Assembly (NCBI GenBank): GCA_038049695.1
Contig: CP142451.1
Coordinates: forward strand, 45,395,001 to 45,459,000
Direction of reading: 5' to 3'
Source of the DNA: Cinnamomum chago
Lineage: Eukaryota; Streptophyta; Magnoliopsida; Laurales; Lauraceae
DNA: 64,000 nucleotides
Both the position numbers and the translations under genes were made by a program. The first letter of the stretch is position 1; each line of letters opens with the position of its first letter. The notes under the pieces are model-generated. The model had not been told where the DNA came from. It saw nothing but the letters and a program-made list of their open reading frames with translations, and did no database searches. Shown here piece by piece: positions 12,774 through 22,940 of the stretch.

Positions 12774-13443
12774 CGATTGTCCGAAAACAGGGTTGCAAAT
12801 ATAATTTCTACCTAGCTACTATCTCTACTCGTGAGAGCAAAGATTTCAATCGGGTGTCATATCCTCTGGGACAAAAAGGCTAAGTTGTGTTAGTTCCGGA
12901 ATTCCTAGACTAATCCTAATAGAAATCAAAGTGTTGATTGATGGGTATTGGTTCCTAAATTAGCAATTTAAAAGACAAGGTTTTAATTCAATCAGGGTAC
13001 GAATCCACTCTAACCTCGCACAATGGCAAGTATAGACCTAGGGTTTCACTATCAATATTAAAAAGACTCGTTCTGGTTACAAATCTTCACCAAGTCAACA
13101 AATAAGGGATGTGGATGTAGATCAGGGCATAACCTATCTCTATGGCATAGATTATCCTAGATCTAATAACACATTCATTCCAACATCGTTATATGACTAG
13201 TATTCGAATCTACAAGACTAAAATACCAAAGAAAGAGATGTTGCATTAATAAAATCCAATCAATGGATAACATCATGTCATATAACTAAATAGCTTTCAA
13301 ATTAAAACCCTAGAACCTATACATCACCAAAATACAAGACTAAGGCTTTATTGCAAACCAAAGATAGAGATTTAGTTATGCATGGCGAGGGGTTGACGAA
13401 GAATCTCTGACGAAATCCTCATTAGCGCTCTTCCAAAGCTCCC
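12774..13443 (-). repeat. Element B 3' LTR, outer part
   Basis: Starts CGATTGTCCGAAAACAGG; the expected leading TG has become CG, but the flanking AGTAC duplication fixes the boundary. Homologous to 41512-42180. It is interrupted at CTCCC by element G and resumes at 36980. Confidence 0.8.
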
Positions 13444-13688
13444 TGATGGACCCGGCTTTTGTCTTTTTCCAAAGCTGCCTCCGCCCCGGGGCTGACGGGG
13501 TATGGTGGAGGGAAAAAGGAAAAGCGGGCATCAGTTTTTTTGTACGGGTATGCCAATTTCTCTTTAATACTTGGAATTTAGAAATGGTGATCCGGAGATC
13601 CACCTTCACAAGTAAAAAGGGAAATGAAACTTTTTTCTAGTTTTCCATTGCATACATATTTTAATAAAAGAGACAGTTTTGTTTGAAT

Positions 13689-13758
13689 GCCGTGAAAGGC
13701 GTTTTTGTGCCGTAGAAGGCGGTTTGGTGCCGTTGGAGGCGATTTTGCCATGAAAGGC
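13689..13758. repeat. Four GCC-N6-GGC mini-hairpins
   Basis: GCCGTGAAAGGC, GCCGTAGAAGGC, GCCGTTGGAGGC and GCCATGAAAGGC lie at 13689, 13709, 13729 and 13747. The arms stay fixed while the 6-nt loop changes. The set recurs in the other G LTR (about 34708-34777), and relatives appear in LTR H near 51475-51530. The mirror form GGC-N6-GCC dominates 22260-22935. Confidence 0.7.
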
Positions 13759-14285
13759 GATTTACAAATCTTATCAATAATGAAAGACAAGAGATGTGAT
13801 TTTTTGTCTCTTTAGAAAAAAATACAATTTACAACAGAAAAGTAAGAAAAAGGAATCTAACTTCTCATGCGATTGTGGGAGGGCTCGTTCAGATCGATGG
13901 TCGCGAGTCATGTATGGGCTCCGCCATCGTCCTTCAGATGAGAACATAGTGCTTGATTTCTTGGCTTGGCTCCAACCTCAGATTTTTAGAGGATAAGGAC
14001 CAAGATAAGGTCCTATATCCGGTAAAAAACTGAGTAGACGGGCTGAAAAGCCGCATCTAGCCATGTTGGATAGAAGGAGAGGTGGTCTTTGGGGGGGTGG
14101 CCCCCCAAGGGGCTTCAATCACCTTGTTGAACTTGTTGCAGCAGAGTTTTCTTGAAGGAGCAGGGTTGTAGAGATTTCTCCAAGGATTTTTGAATGATTT
14201 TCTGGCGATTTTTCCGGATCTGTGGCGATTTTCCCGGATCCTTCTGTGTGTGTCCCCCTTTCTTGGAATGCTTGGAGAGGACTCC

Positions 14286-14293
14286 TATTTATA
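14286..14293 (-). promoter_or_regulatory. TATA box in G 3' LTR
   Basis: Minus-strand CCTATAAATAGG, a strong TATA box. The same sequence is at 35304-35311 in the 5' LTR and 50974-50981 in LTR H. Transcription in the element sense would start roughly 30 bp beyond it. Confidence 0.65.
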
Positions 14294-15010
14294 GGCCTTT
14301 TGGTAGCCTTTAGGAGTGATTTATGAGCCTTTATGGTAATAAAGCTCATTAAGGGAGGAGTTACAAGTTTAATTGCTTTTTGTTTTGTAACTCCTGACCC
14401 TTGGATTTCATTGGCCGGAGGAGAGTCATGGGCATTTAATCGCCTTTAATCTCCATTATGTTAGGAGTTTCATGGCTTGAATGCCATGATTGCTTGGACT
14501 TGTAACTCCTGAACAGAGGCTTCTGATTGGGCCGTTCAAGATAATGGGTTAATGACCGCATTAACTTGCCATAAACGGGCCAATTGATTGCACTAAGTGG
14601 CCACCTTGGTAGCTGAAGAGTCGCGGGCCATGTTGCGTCTCTTGGAATTCCCTTTGCGATGATCATCGATGGATCCTTATGTAAATCAACATCAGATGAT
14701 CATGTAGTTTCAGACATTGGTTGATACCAGCGGGCCGGCAGCATCTGTCCAGTCGATTTCGCGATCGGGCGGGCAGAAAGTGCACTTTTTGGTTGTTCAG
14801 CTAGCGATCAACGAAGTTTTTGAAGTTCTTGGAAGGATTTCTGTGATCTTGGCGAATATCGGCGAATTTGGAGCCTCAAAAGTCTGAATCTGGAAAAATC
14901 ACAGGGACAGAACAACTCGTCTCGCGAAAACGGACGAAACGGGGGGTCCCGGGGCGAAATCGGCGCCCCGGACCTCCCAGGGTCGCCGGCCCCATGGTCT
15001 CCGGCGACCA

Positions 15011-15040
15011 TGGGCCATGGTCGCCGGCGACCATGGCCCA
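15011..15040. repeat. Perfect 30-nt palindrome in LTR
   Basis: The half-site TGGGCCATGGTCGCC is followed directly by its reverse complement. It lies in a GC-rich stretch (14940-15100) with more ATGGTCGCCGG-type words. The same palindrome is at 36029-36058 in the other LTR. Confidence 0.85.
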
Positions 15041-15331
15041 GGGTCGCAGGCCTGGCCCAGGGTCGCGGGGCTCTGCGACCCTGGGGGGAAAATTGCTTCC
15101 CGGGGCCCGTTTCTGGCCGTTTTTCGTCGTTTTTCGCTTCCGTTTTTTTTGTTTGTTTTCTATGAGATTTCTCCACATTTTTGGCTTGATTTCCCTCTGA
15201 AAAACATGATGAGAATCCTTGCAAATTGGTTTGCAAAGTTTCCGATTTTCCGGGAAATCCGAGCGCAGAACTGCTGATTTTCCGCCAGAAGCTGAAACAG
15301 GGTCAAACGATGTCGGAATGACCTGAAATTT

Positions 15332-15660
15332 GAGGTGAAGCTTCTTGAGCATTAAATAAGACCAACCATGGGCTTTCTTTTGAGTTTTGAAGCCGTTTGG
15401 GGTCATGCAAATGCTTGCCTTTGATTTCACTGCGAGGGAAATGCCGAACTTTGACTTTCGGTCAAACGATGTCCGATTGACCTGAAATTCGACGTGTGAC
15501 TCCCTCATCAGTAGTTAAGACCAACCATAGGCTTTTGTTTGAGTTTTGAAGCCATTTGGAGTCATGCAAACGCTTGCCTTTGTTTCTCCTGCGAGAGAGA
15601 TGCCGAGCTTTGACTTTCGGTCAAACGATGTCCGATTGACCTGAAATTCGACGAGGAGCG
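15332..15660 (-). repeat. 159-bp tandem repeat in G LTR
   Basis: The word CTGAAATTCGACG and its diverged form recur with spacing of exactly 159 bp (anchors at 15332, 15491, 15650). The unit equals 53 codons, so the minus-strand frame stays open across copies. LTR H carries five units (49213-50007). Confidence 0.75.
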
Positions 15661-15955
15661 TATTGGAGTCATTTTGAGATGATCCGCAAGCTCCGAATTA
15701 GGTGCCATGGTCCCAGGGTGGTCCGCCGCCGGGAGCTGCTACTTAGCTGTTGGAGAAGTGAAGCTAGGCCAAATGATATCGAAATGACCTGAAACTTCAT
15801 GTGTACCTCTCTTTTGGTTCTTTTGAGTGACCTTGCAGTTTTTGTTTGATTCTGACAAGATCTGATGCTTGAAGTGGCGCCTGCCTATTTTGGTAGGATG
15901 CGGCTCCGTGTAGCTTTTGGTGTGAAGAGGCAAAGTGACATTTTTGGTGTCAACA

Positions 15956-15966
15956 AATGCCCCCTC
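15956..15966 (-). promoter_or_regulatory. Polypurine tract of element G
   Basis: On the minus strand AGGGGGCATT precedes the 3' LTR start TGTTGACACC. A G-rich tract here is the expected primer for plus-strand DNA synthesis and confirms the element's orientation. Confidence 0.6.
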
Positions 15967-16200
15967 GAGGTACAGCGACGATATAGCTTTTGTAGTCGAT
16001 GTGCCTCGAAGAGAATCTTGAAGAAGAGCTTCTGACTTGACCAAGAGTCTTTGAGCATTTTTTTTTATGGAGTAGCCTTTTGAGCTTCCAGGGGATTTTA
16101 TGGTAGTGAGAGGGATCACGTACCACCTTAAGGCAAGATTTTGAGAATGACATTTGGATTTGGATTTGGTTTTGGTTTTTTGGTTTTGATTTTGACCTTG

Positions 16201-16389
16201 TGACCTAACAAGCTGTATGTGGCAGGTTAGGGGGTCAGGTTTTTGGTTTTGATTTTGACCTTGTGACCCAACAAGCTGTATGTGGCAAGTTAGGGGGTCG
16301 GGTTTTGATTTTTGGTTTTGGTCTTGTGACCCAACAAGCTGTATGTGGCGAGTTAGGGGACCATGGTTTGGTTTTTGGGTTCACTCTTT
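16201..16389 (+). repeat. 63-bp tandem repeat, three units
   Basis: The words TGACCYAACAAGCTGTATGTGGC recur at 16201, 16264 and 16327, spaced exactly 63 bp. They lie between the polypurine tract and the PMD gene promoter. The unit length is a multiple of three, so a spurious 104-codon frame is open through it. Confidence 0.75.
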
Positions 16390-16689
16390 GGGACAATTTT
16401 GGGTCCATTGGAGTGGTTTGGGCTTTTGTGGAATGTCAATTTCAAGATTTTGGCTTAATTTGGTTCATGAGGTGGGATGGTTTGGATTTTTGGAAACTCA
16501 TGAAGCTTGGATTTTTGTATGGTATGGTCCAATCAACTCAAAAGAGGCATGGGACCATTTTTGTATGCTCTTGGTAAGAGAAATTTTGACTAAAAGCCAC
16601 TTTTAGTGCCTAGGTGGTCAAACCTGGCTCATATGGGCTAACCCATGGGACCTTAAGCTTTGAAGGATGGCTTAGATCTCAGATGGTGT

Positions 16690-17003
16690 CACTTTGTAAA
16701 GAATATCCAAAGATATCTCCTTTGGGTGGAGAATATCTAAAAATATCCTTACTTTGAGAGATTTTCTCAAGTTTCCTTGATTTTGGGAGAGATTCTCTCA
16801 AAATATCTTTCTTTGGGAGAGAATATCTATCATTCCCTTTCTTTTTGGAGAGAATTTCTCAAGGAATCTTTGTTTTGGGAGAGAATATCCCAAGTTTCCT
16901 TTTCTTTTGGGAAGGCAAATTTACTTGGGAAGGTTGCTAATTTTTAGCCCTTACCTCCTTGCTTTTCTCTTGTTTCCTCTTTTGTTTTGCTCTCTTCTAT
17001 AAG
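16690..17003 (+). promoter_or_regulatory. Putative PMD gene promoter with TATA box
   Basis: TCTATAAGAG (TATA core 16998-17003) lies about 125 bp upstream of the first ATG at 17126. Upstream, 16690-16930 holds at least seven degenerate copies of a GGAGAGAATATCT-like word, and one AAAATATCT (16800-16808) equals the plant evening element recognised by CCA1/LHY/RVE-type MYB factors. A dedicated promoter on this strand would let the gene be expressed opposite to the element's genomic transcript. Function is inferred from motifs only. Confidence 0.45.
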
Positions 17004-17125
17004 AGCAATTGAGGTGGGATCTCTTGCTCCTATTGCTTTCTTTTTGCAAAAGTCTTCAAGAGTTGCTCTAAGATCAAGAATCCTCCTTCTTCAAGAGTCT
17101 TCAAGTTCTCCTTTCTTCTCCATCC

Positions 17126-17405
17126 ATGGCTTCAAGTGAGTTTTTTATTTCTTTTTACAAGAAATTCCATGTAAAGAAAGTTTCATCATTTTTTTCTTCC
17201 CTTTTTTTTTTTTTTGCACGTGTTCTTTTTTTTCTTTTTTTTTTTTACACGCCCTTTTCTTTTCTTTTTTTCTTTCTTCTTTTTTTTTTTTCTTTTCTCC
17301 TTTTTTTTTTTTTTTTGCTGCTGTACGGACATGTCCGTACAGCTTTGGGCCGTACGGCCATGTGGCCCATGGGCTTCGGCCTGTGGGCCAGCCCATAATT
17401 TTTTC

Positions 17406-17440
<35 letters not shown>

Positions 17441-20400
17441 GAACTTTCCTTTCTCCCCTTTTTGTATCATCATGATAATGAGGTTTCATGCATTTCAAGA
17501 TGTTTATGCATTTTTTTTTTCTTTTTTTTTTGTTTGATGCATCAAGATAGAAGGCTAGAGTTTCTATGTTAAGTCAACATGAATTTTGACTTAGACAAAG
17601 TTTGATTTTGACGAAGTTGGGTTGGAATTGGTCAAATTTTGTCAAGGCTTTCCTAGCATCTAGTGCATGATGATTTTCTTTTATGCATGATTTTGGTAAA
17701 TTGAATTGGGAGCATGATGATGATGCACACCTGGAAATCTTTTGCAAGTCTTGAGATTTGAAGCTCGCAGCAATGTTGAGCTCTTTCTTTAGTCTTGCGG
17801 GGGTTTCGAGGAGCTTTTTGCAAGTTTTGGGATTTGAAGCTCGCAGCAATGTTGAGCTCTTTTCCGATTCTTGCGGAAATTTGAGAAGACTGTCTTGATC
17901 TCGCAGCAATGTTTGAGTTCGAGTCTTCTTTGAGAATCCTTCATTGATCATGAGCTTGCAGCGATGTTGAGCTCATCTTCAGGCTTCCTTTCTTTTCGGG
18001 GTGATTCCCTTTTCTTCGGAATTGCCCCGGAGTCATGCCAAAATTTCGCTAGGATTTTTTTTAGCAAAATTCTGTCATTCTGTTGATTGATTTTTTTTTT
18101 CAATCTTTGCAGGTAGTTCCTCCAGAACGAACAAGGGTAAGAAGCCCGTTACCGATACACCTCGTCGATCTGCCAGATCTTCCAATGCTGCTGTACAGCA
18201 GGCTTGGGAGAAGGTCCAGTATGTGGAGAGAAACTTGGAAGAGTGTGACTCGCTCAACCGAGATGAGATGAGACAGCGACTGATCGGTCTCAAGGATGAG
18301 GAGTTTTACAAGATTATGGCAAGCAATCGTCCTTGGGTCATGGACGATCAGAGCGTTGTGCCCAAGCCTACCTTTTTCTTTGGTGATGCAGCTCCTGATG
18401 ACTCGTCATATCAAAGGAGATGCTTTCAGTTCTCTTACACAGCCGATGGTGAGGAGAGAACCATTTCTACCCGGTCGCCTTTTGATCGTACTATTTCGAT
18501 CATGAGTCTTTCTCCCACTTGCTCTAAGAGAGAAGATCCTCCAAGCTGGGTGAAGAGGACCACTGTGGTCAAGACCGGGGTTTTTGTTGGCGGTCCTTCT
18601 GGTTATGCAGAGAAGTCGCCTGTCCGTCTGGACATGTTGATGCCGGCCAGCGGCTACCAAGGATCTGATCATCCATCGGTTGATTTGAGACCGGTGGGCC
18701 TTGGCATTTTCAGGGGCGATGGCAGCAATTGGGTGAAGCCTTTTCGACTTCGTGGCCGTTTCAGTGTTGACTCGGGCTGGGAGTCGTGGACTGATCACAT
18801 CCTGCAGATCGGCGGTGCCATTCTGAAGGAGGCCGAGATTTTTGATGCGGTTCGCGCTTTTAGGCAAACCGTATTTTTCTCCGATGAGGCTTTTATGGCC
18901 ATGCTGGAGTCCTTCCTTCCACAAACCAACACCTTCATTGTTACGAATGGTGAGATTGGTTTTTCTTTGAAGGAGCTGAGTGCCATTACCGGGTTACCCA
19001 TCCTCGGCAAACTCTATGAGGAATTTATGCCGATTGACAGCGTCCTTGAGGAGCAGTCTGAGGAGTTCAGGCTTTTGTACTTTCAGCTCGTCGCCTTCTA
19101 CGATTTTTTGAGGGAGAAGGAGGGCTTGAAAGTCCGGTGTAGCAGTTGGAGGAGTTTCAGCTCTTTGTCTCCAAACTTTTTTGGCGACGAAGAATCTTCT
19201 GAGAGTATGACCCAGGAAGCCAAGACTAAGAATCCGGGGAAGAAGATTTCTGCCATGCGAGAGAATTTGAAGAACTTTCTCACAAGTACAGACGCCGTTT
19301 GCTCCGACATTGCGCTGCGGAGAGACGTTGCTGCGTACCTCACTTATTGGCTGGGTGAGGCTGTTTTTGCTGGAGGAGACGGAACACACATCAGGCCGCA
19401 TTGTATATTTCCGGCTTGTCAGATGGCGTTCGGAGAGCAGTTGGCTTTGGTGCCTGCTCTTTACTCCTATTTGTGCACCGAACTGCAGGCTGCTGCTTTT
19501 CTGGTTCGGCTTGGGCTTCCTATGAATAGGGTATTTTCAGCCCATATTTTTTATTCGTGGTATGTGTACCACTGTCCCGGCTTCCACCGTTTGGGCGCTG
19601 CTCAGGATGATGACCCTTTTATGATTCGGTTGGCTAGGGGAAAAGCCGTTTCGGATTCACTTTTGTCTGCCCGCTTGAGAATCCGACGATTCAGGGATGT
19701 CGAGATTGGGCAATCTTCAGTAAAGCTTTCTCCAGATTTGCGGAAGAAGGCTTTTGATTTTGGTGTCTCCCGAGATTCTACCAGGGCGGGATCGGGAAGA
19801 CACTATTCTTTGACCAACGCAGAGAAGAGGTGGCTTTTAAACATACGTGTTGGCACGATGGTGTACCGCAGACATCTTTTTGTTGATATCCAACCGTATG
19901 TCCCTTCGCGTTTTGCGTTGCAGTTAGGCTTCTCTCAAGGCGTTGTTGGAGCGCCTTCGAGCATGGTGAAGCGTTTTGGAGGTTTGCAGGACGGGAGAAA
20001 TGCATGGGCTTTCTATAGTGCGGAGGACACTACTGCCATGATTTCCTATCCTGAGTTGCCCATTTTCCGGACTGCTGGCTTCACGAAGTGGTTCGTGGAG
20101 AGCTTTGCTGTGTACCGAGGGCTTTCCAAGAAGGAGCTGAATGTCAAGCAATCTCCTGGGAAGGGTCTTGGTAGATCAGATGGCGTCCGTCGAGGGGAAG
20201 TTTTGTTCTTCCTTTCTGGAGAGAAGCATAGGATAGGCTTTCTCGAGGAACAGGATGTCATTAGATCCGGAGCCGCACAAGAGATACCTGCTGAGGTCTT
20301 GAGACAGCTCGAGGAGGAGGAAGCCGAGATCGACACTTGGATGCAAGCAGAGCGAATGAAGGCTTCCATGGGGTCCACTGGTAGGAGCGGGTCGTCCAGT

Positions 20401-22024
20401 GAGGAGCCAAGTGGAAGTCCTGACTTTGACAGTGAGGCAGGTACTTCGAGTAGACCGGCTCGTAGAAAAAAGAGGAGGAGAGGACAGCGTCGCACAGAGA
20501 GACGCCACGAAGACTTTCCTGATCTGGAAGTCCCTCCTACCATTGCTGAGGAGGTATCAGGAGATGCTGATGAGCCTCCAGAGAAGAGGAGTCGTGAAGA
20601 AGAGTCCGCTGATGTTGGTATGATTTTCCTTCTTCTCTATTTTCGCTTCTTTCCTTTTATGAGGGATTTTTTTTGATCTGTTGTTTTCTTTCTTTTGCAG
20701 AAGATGAAAACTTGGTGATGCCCGAGGTTCCTGCCGATGAGGCGGTGATGGATCCAGTTGCGGCATCTGAAGAAAAGTTGAGGGACTCTGGGGAGGACCC
20801 AGAATCTCCACCTGGTATGAGGATGATGATTTTTTTTTATTTTTATTTTTATTTTTTTTATTTTTTGAATTTGCTGACACATATTTTTGTTTTCTTGTCA
20901 GCTGACTTGCCAGAGGGTTCCGACTTCGAGCCATCTATGGATATGGCTTTCGACGATGCTTCGGATGAGCAAATGGAGATAGAAAGTACTCCGCCCATCA
21001 TGGAAGAAGGTATTTCATAGTGATAATCTTGACATTGATTTTTTTTTGACAAGATCATATTCATACCTTTTTGTGTTTGGCAGATTTTGAAGTGACAGAA
21101 GAGAGTCCATCGCTTCCTTCAGAGCCAGAGCCAGGGATGCCAGAAGTTGACCCAGTAATTGGGACTTCTCCAGCCAATTCTGACGCGGCAGAGGCAAGAC
21201 CTCATGTTGAGATTCCTTCTCCAGCGGCCCCGATTGGAAAGTGTTCTATTGTTACTCTTCCGATGGGACATGACTTGGGCAGCCAATCGACAGAGAAGGG
21301 TGAGTCTTCATCTGGCCCATCTCTTCAGTATGCGAAGAAGGTGGTGATGCGGGTTTTGAGTTCTTGGATTGAGACCCTCCTTTCTGGACACTTGGATGTT
21401 GCACGTAGCAAGATTCCGCATGTGAAAGAGATTCTCAAAGATGCTGAGGAAGATATTGGTCTGGATGTTACGGACGCCCGGGCGATCGTTGATAAGATCA
21501 TTGCATTAGGCGACGGATGGTTTGAGACCATCAGCTATCCTGATGACCAGTTCTTCCAAGAAATGTTCCTGAACCCTGCTGAGAAGGCTCAATCGGATTT
21601 GAAAGAGACTACACAGGGCAGGAAGCAGCTGGTTCGGGAGAGGAACCGAGCGGAGTTAGACATCATCAGGCTGCAACATGACCTTAGCATCCTTGATGGA
21701 GAGGTTGAGGAGGCAAGGAAGCATCTCGAACACCGAAAGGCCCAAGTCGCCAGTACGTGGTCCGCCATAACAGAGGCTCGTGACAGGGAGAGTGCTTTGA
21801 TTCGCCAAGTTGCAGAGGCCGATCAGATTCTCAATAGGAAGGCTAAAGAGAATGAACGATGGCAGACTGCACGGGATAGTCTTCCTGGTGTAGCAGAAGG
21901 GATAGAGCCTTCTCCAGCTACTCATGGCAGATTCTTGAAGAAGCGTGCCTTGGAGACTCTAACGGATGAAGCCAAGAGTTTGCTTGAGGAACTGAAAGCT
22001 TGGCTGGAGGGCATTTTTGGCTGA
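17126..22024 (+). CDS. Plant mobile domain (PMD) protein, five exons
   Basis: A captured host-type gene running opposite to gag-pol. Predicted exons: 17126-17135, 18113-20617, 20701-20814, 20902-21009, 21084-22024; together 3678 bp, 1225 residues plus TGA. All four introns are GT-AG and phase 1, and the frame stays open across every joint. Exon 1 supplies the ATG; exon 2 has no upstream in-frame ATG of its own, which supports the short first exon. Residues ~270-300 read TNTFIVTNGEIGFSLKEL then GLPILG, and ~410-425 YLTYWLGEAVF, both diagnostic of the aminotransferase-like plant mobile domain. A basic stretch (RRKKRRRGQRRTERR, ~790) looks like a nuclear signal. Exons 3-4 are acidic linkers, and exon 5 ends in a likely coiled coil (~1100-1195). 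PMD genes antisense in Tat-type elements are known; the role in the element is not. Confidence 0.82.
17136..18112 (+). other. Intron 1 with palindromes and poly-T tracts
   Basis: A 977-bp intron (donor GTGAGT, acceptor TTTGCAG). It contains long T runs on both sides of a GC-rich island, and a T-run/A-run pair near 17408-17441. In the island, 17320-17343 is a perfect 24-nt palindrome (half-site GCTGTACGGACA), followed by GGCCGTACGGCC. At 17757-17970 there are about four diverged copies of a GCTCGCAGCAATGTTGAGC word (first two spaced 76 bp), each an AGCTC...GAGCT inverted repeat. Confidence 0.65.
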
Positions 22025-22259
22025 GACCCCTCTTTCTCTCTTTTTATATACCACATGTATTTTTTTTTTTGGTATACATTTTTGTAGTGCTTGTGAACAC
22101 TTTTCTTTTCTTCTTCTTTTTTTTTTGGTACCACATGTATTTTTTTTGGTACTTTTTTTTTTGTTTTCCCTACGCTCACTTAAATATTGTGATTAAAGTG
22201 ATTGCTAAATGGGATGTGATCAAAAGTTTGTCATTTTGTGAGAAATCTTTTGACAAATG
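22025..22259. other. 3' flank of PMD gene, T-rich
   Basis: Non-coding. It holds two copies of a CCACATGTATTTTTTTTGGTA-like segment (22050 and 22130) between T-rich tracts. This is the likely transcript end of the PMD gene; no sharp polyadenylation signal could be chosen. Confidence 0.4.
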
Positions 22260-22935
22260 ATTGTTTTGGCATGGGAGCCAGTTTTTGAGACATGTTTTGG
22301 CATGGGAGCCAGTTTTTGAGACATGTTTTGGCATGGGAGCCAGATTTTGTTCACGGCATGAAAGCCAAATTTCGGGTGGCATCTATAGCCGGATTTGGAT
22401 GGCATCTATAGCCGGTTTGTTTTGAAAACCAGTTTGTTTTGTTGGCATGAAAGCCGGGTTTCTGTTTTGGTTGGCGTAAAAGCCAGGTTTTTTTTTTTTG
22501 ATGGCATGAAAGCCGAATTTTGAGGTGGCATGAAAGCCAAATTTGGGTTTATGGCATGAGAGCCAAAATTTTTGAGATGGCATGAAAGCCAAGATTTGGT
22601 TTGTGGCATGAGAGCCGGTTTTGTTTTTGGTGTAAGAACCAGATTTTGTTTTTGGCATGAAAGCCGAAATTTCTTTTTTTTTTTTTTTTGGCATGGAAGC
22701 CAGATTTTTTGTTTTTGGCATGAAAGCCAGATTTTTTGGCATGAAAGCCAGATTTTTTGTTTTTGGCATGAAAGCCAGATTTTTTTTTTTGAAAACCGAG
22801 TTTTGTTTTGTTGGCATGGAAGCCGAATTTTGATTTTTGGCATGAAAGCCGGATTTTTGATTTTTTGGCGTGAAAGCCGGATTTTTGGCATGGAAGCCGG
22901 GTTTTTTGGCGTGAAAGCCAGGTTTTTGGTTTTCA
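22260..22935. repeat. GGC-N6-GCC minisatellite (over 20 copies)
   Basis: The core TGGC-ATGAAA-GCCA recurs more than 20 times, separated by T-rich spacers of variable length. Loops vary (ATGGGA, ATGAAA, GTAAAA, ATCTATA), and at about 22629 the arms change together to TGGT...ACCA. On the minus strand the repeat gives long spurious frames rich in FMPK and FHAK words, with no gene support. Confidence 0.85.
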
Positions 22936-22940
22936 AAAAT

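Larger units (their letters stand above)
13444..15955 (-). repeat. Element G 3' LTR (2512 bp)
   Basis: Begins TGATGGACCC and ends GTGTCAACA on the plus strand; paired with 34463-36974. It contains four GCC-N6-GGC mini-hairpins (13689-13758), a G-run/C-run hairpin (about 14090-14112), a TATA box on the minus strand, a GC-rich 30-nt palindrome and about two units of a 159-bp repeat. Open frames within it (such as 14876-15508) are also present in the other LTR and are not considered genes. Confidence 0.92.

Noticed and set aside
17126-17498. Frames rich in phenylalanine (plus) or lysine (minus)
   Set aside because: Products of poly-T/poly-A tracts within intron 1 of the PMD gene.
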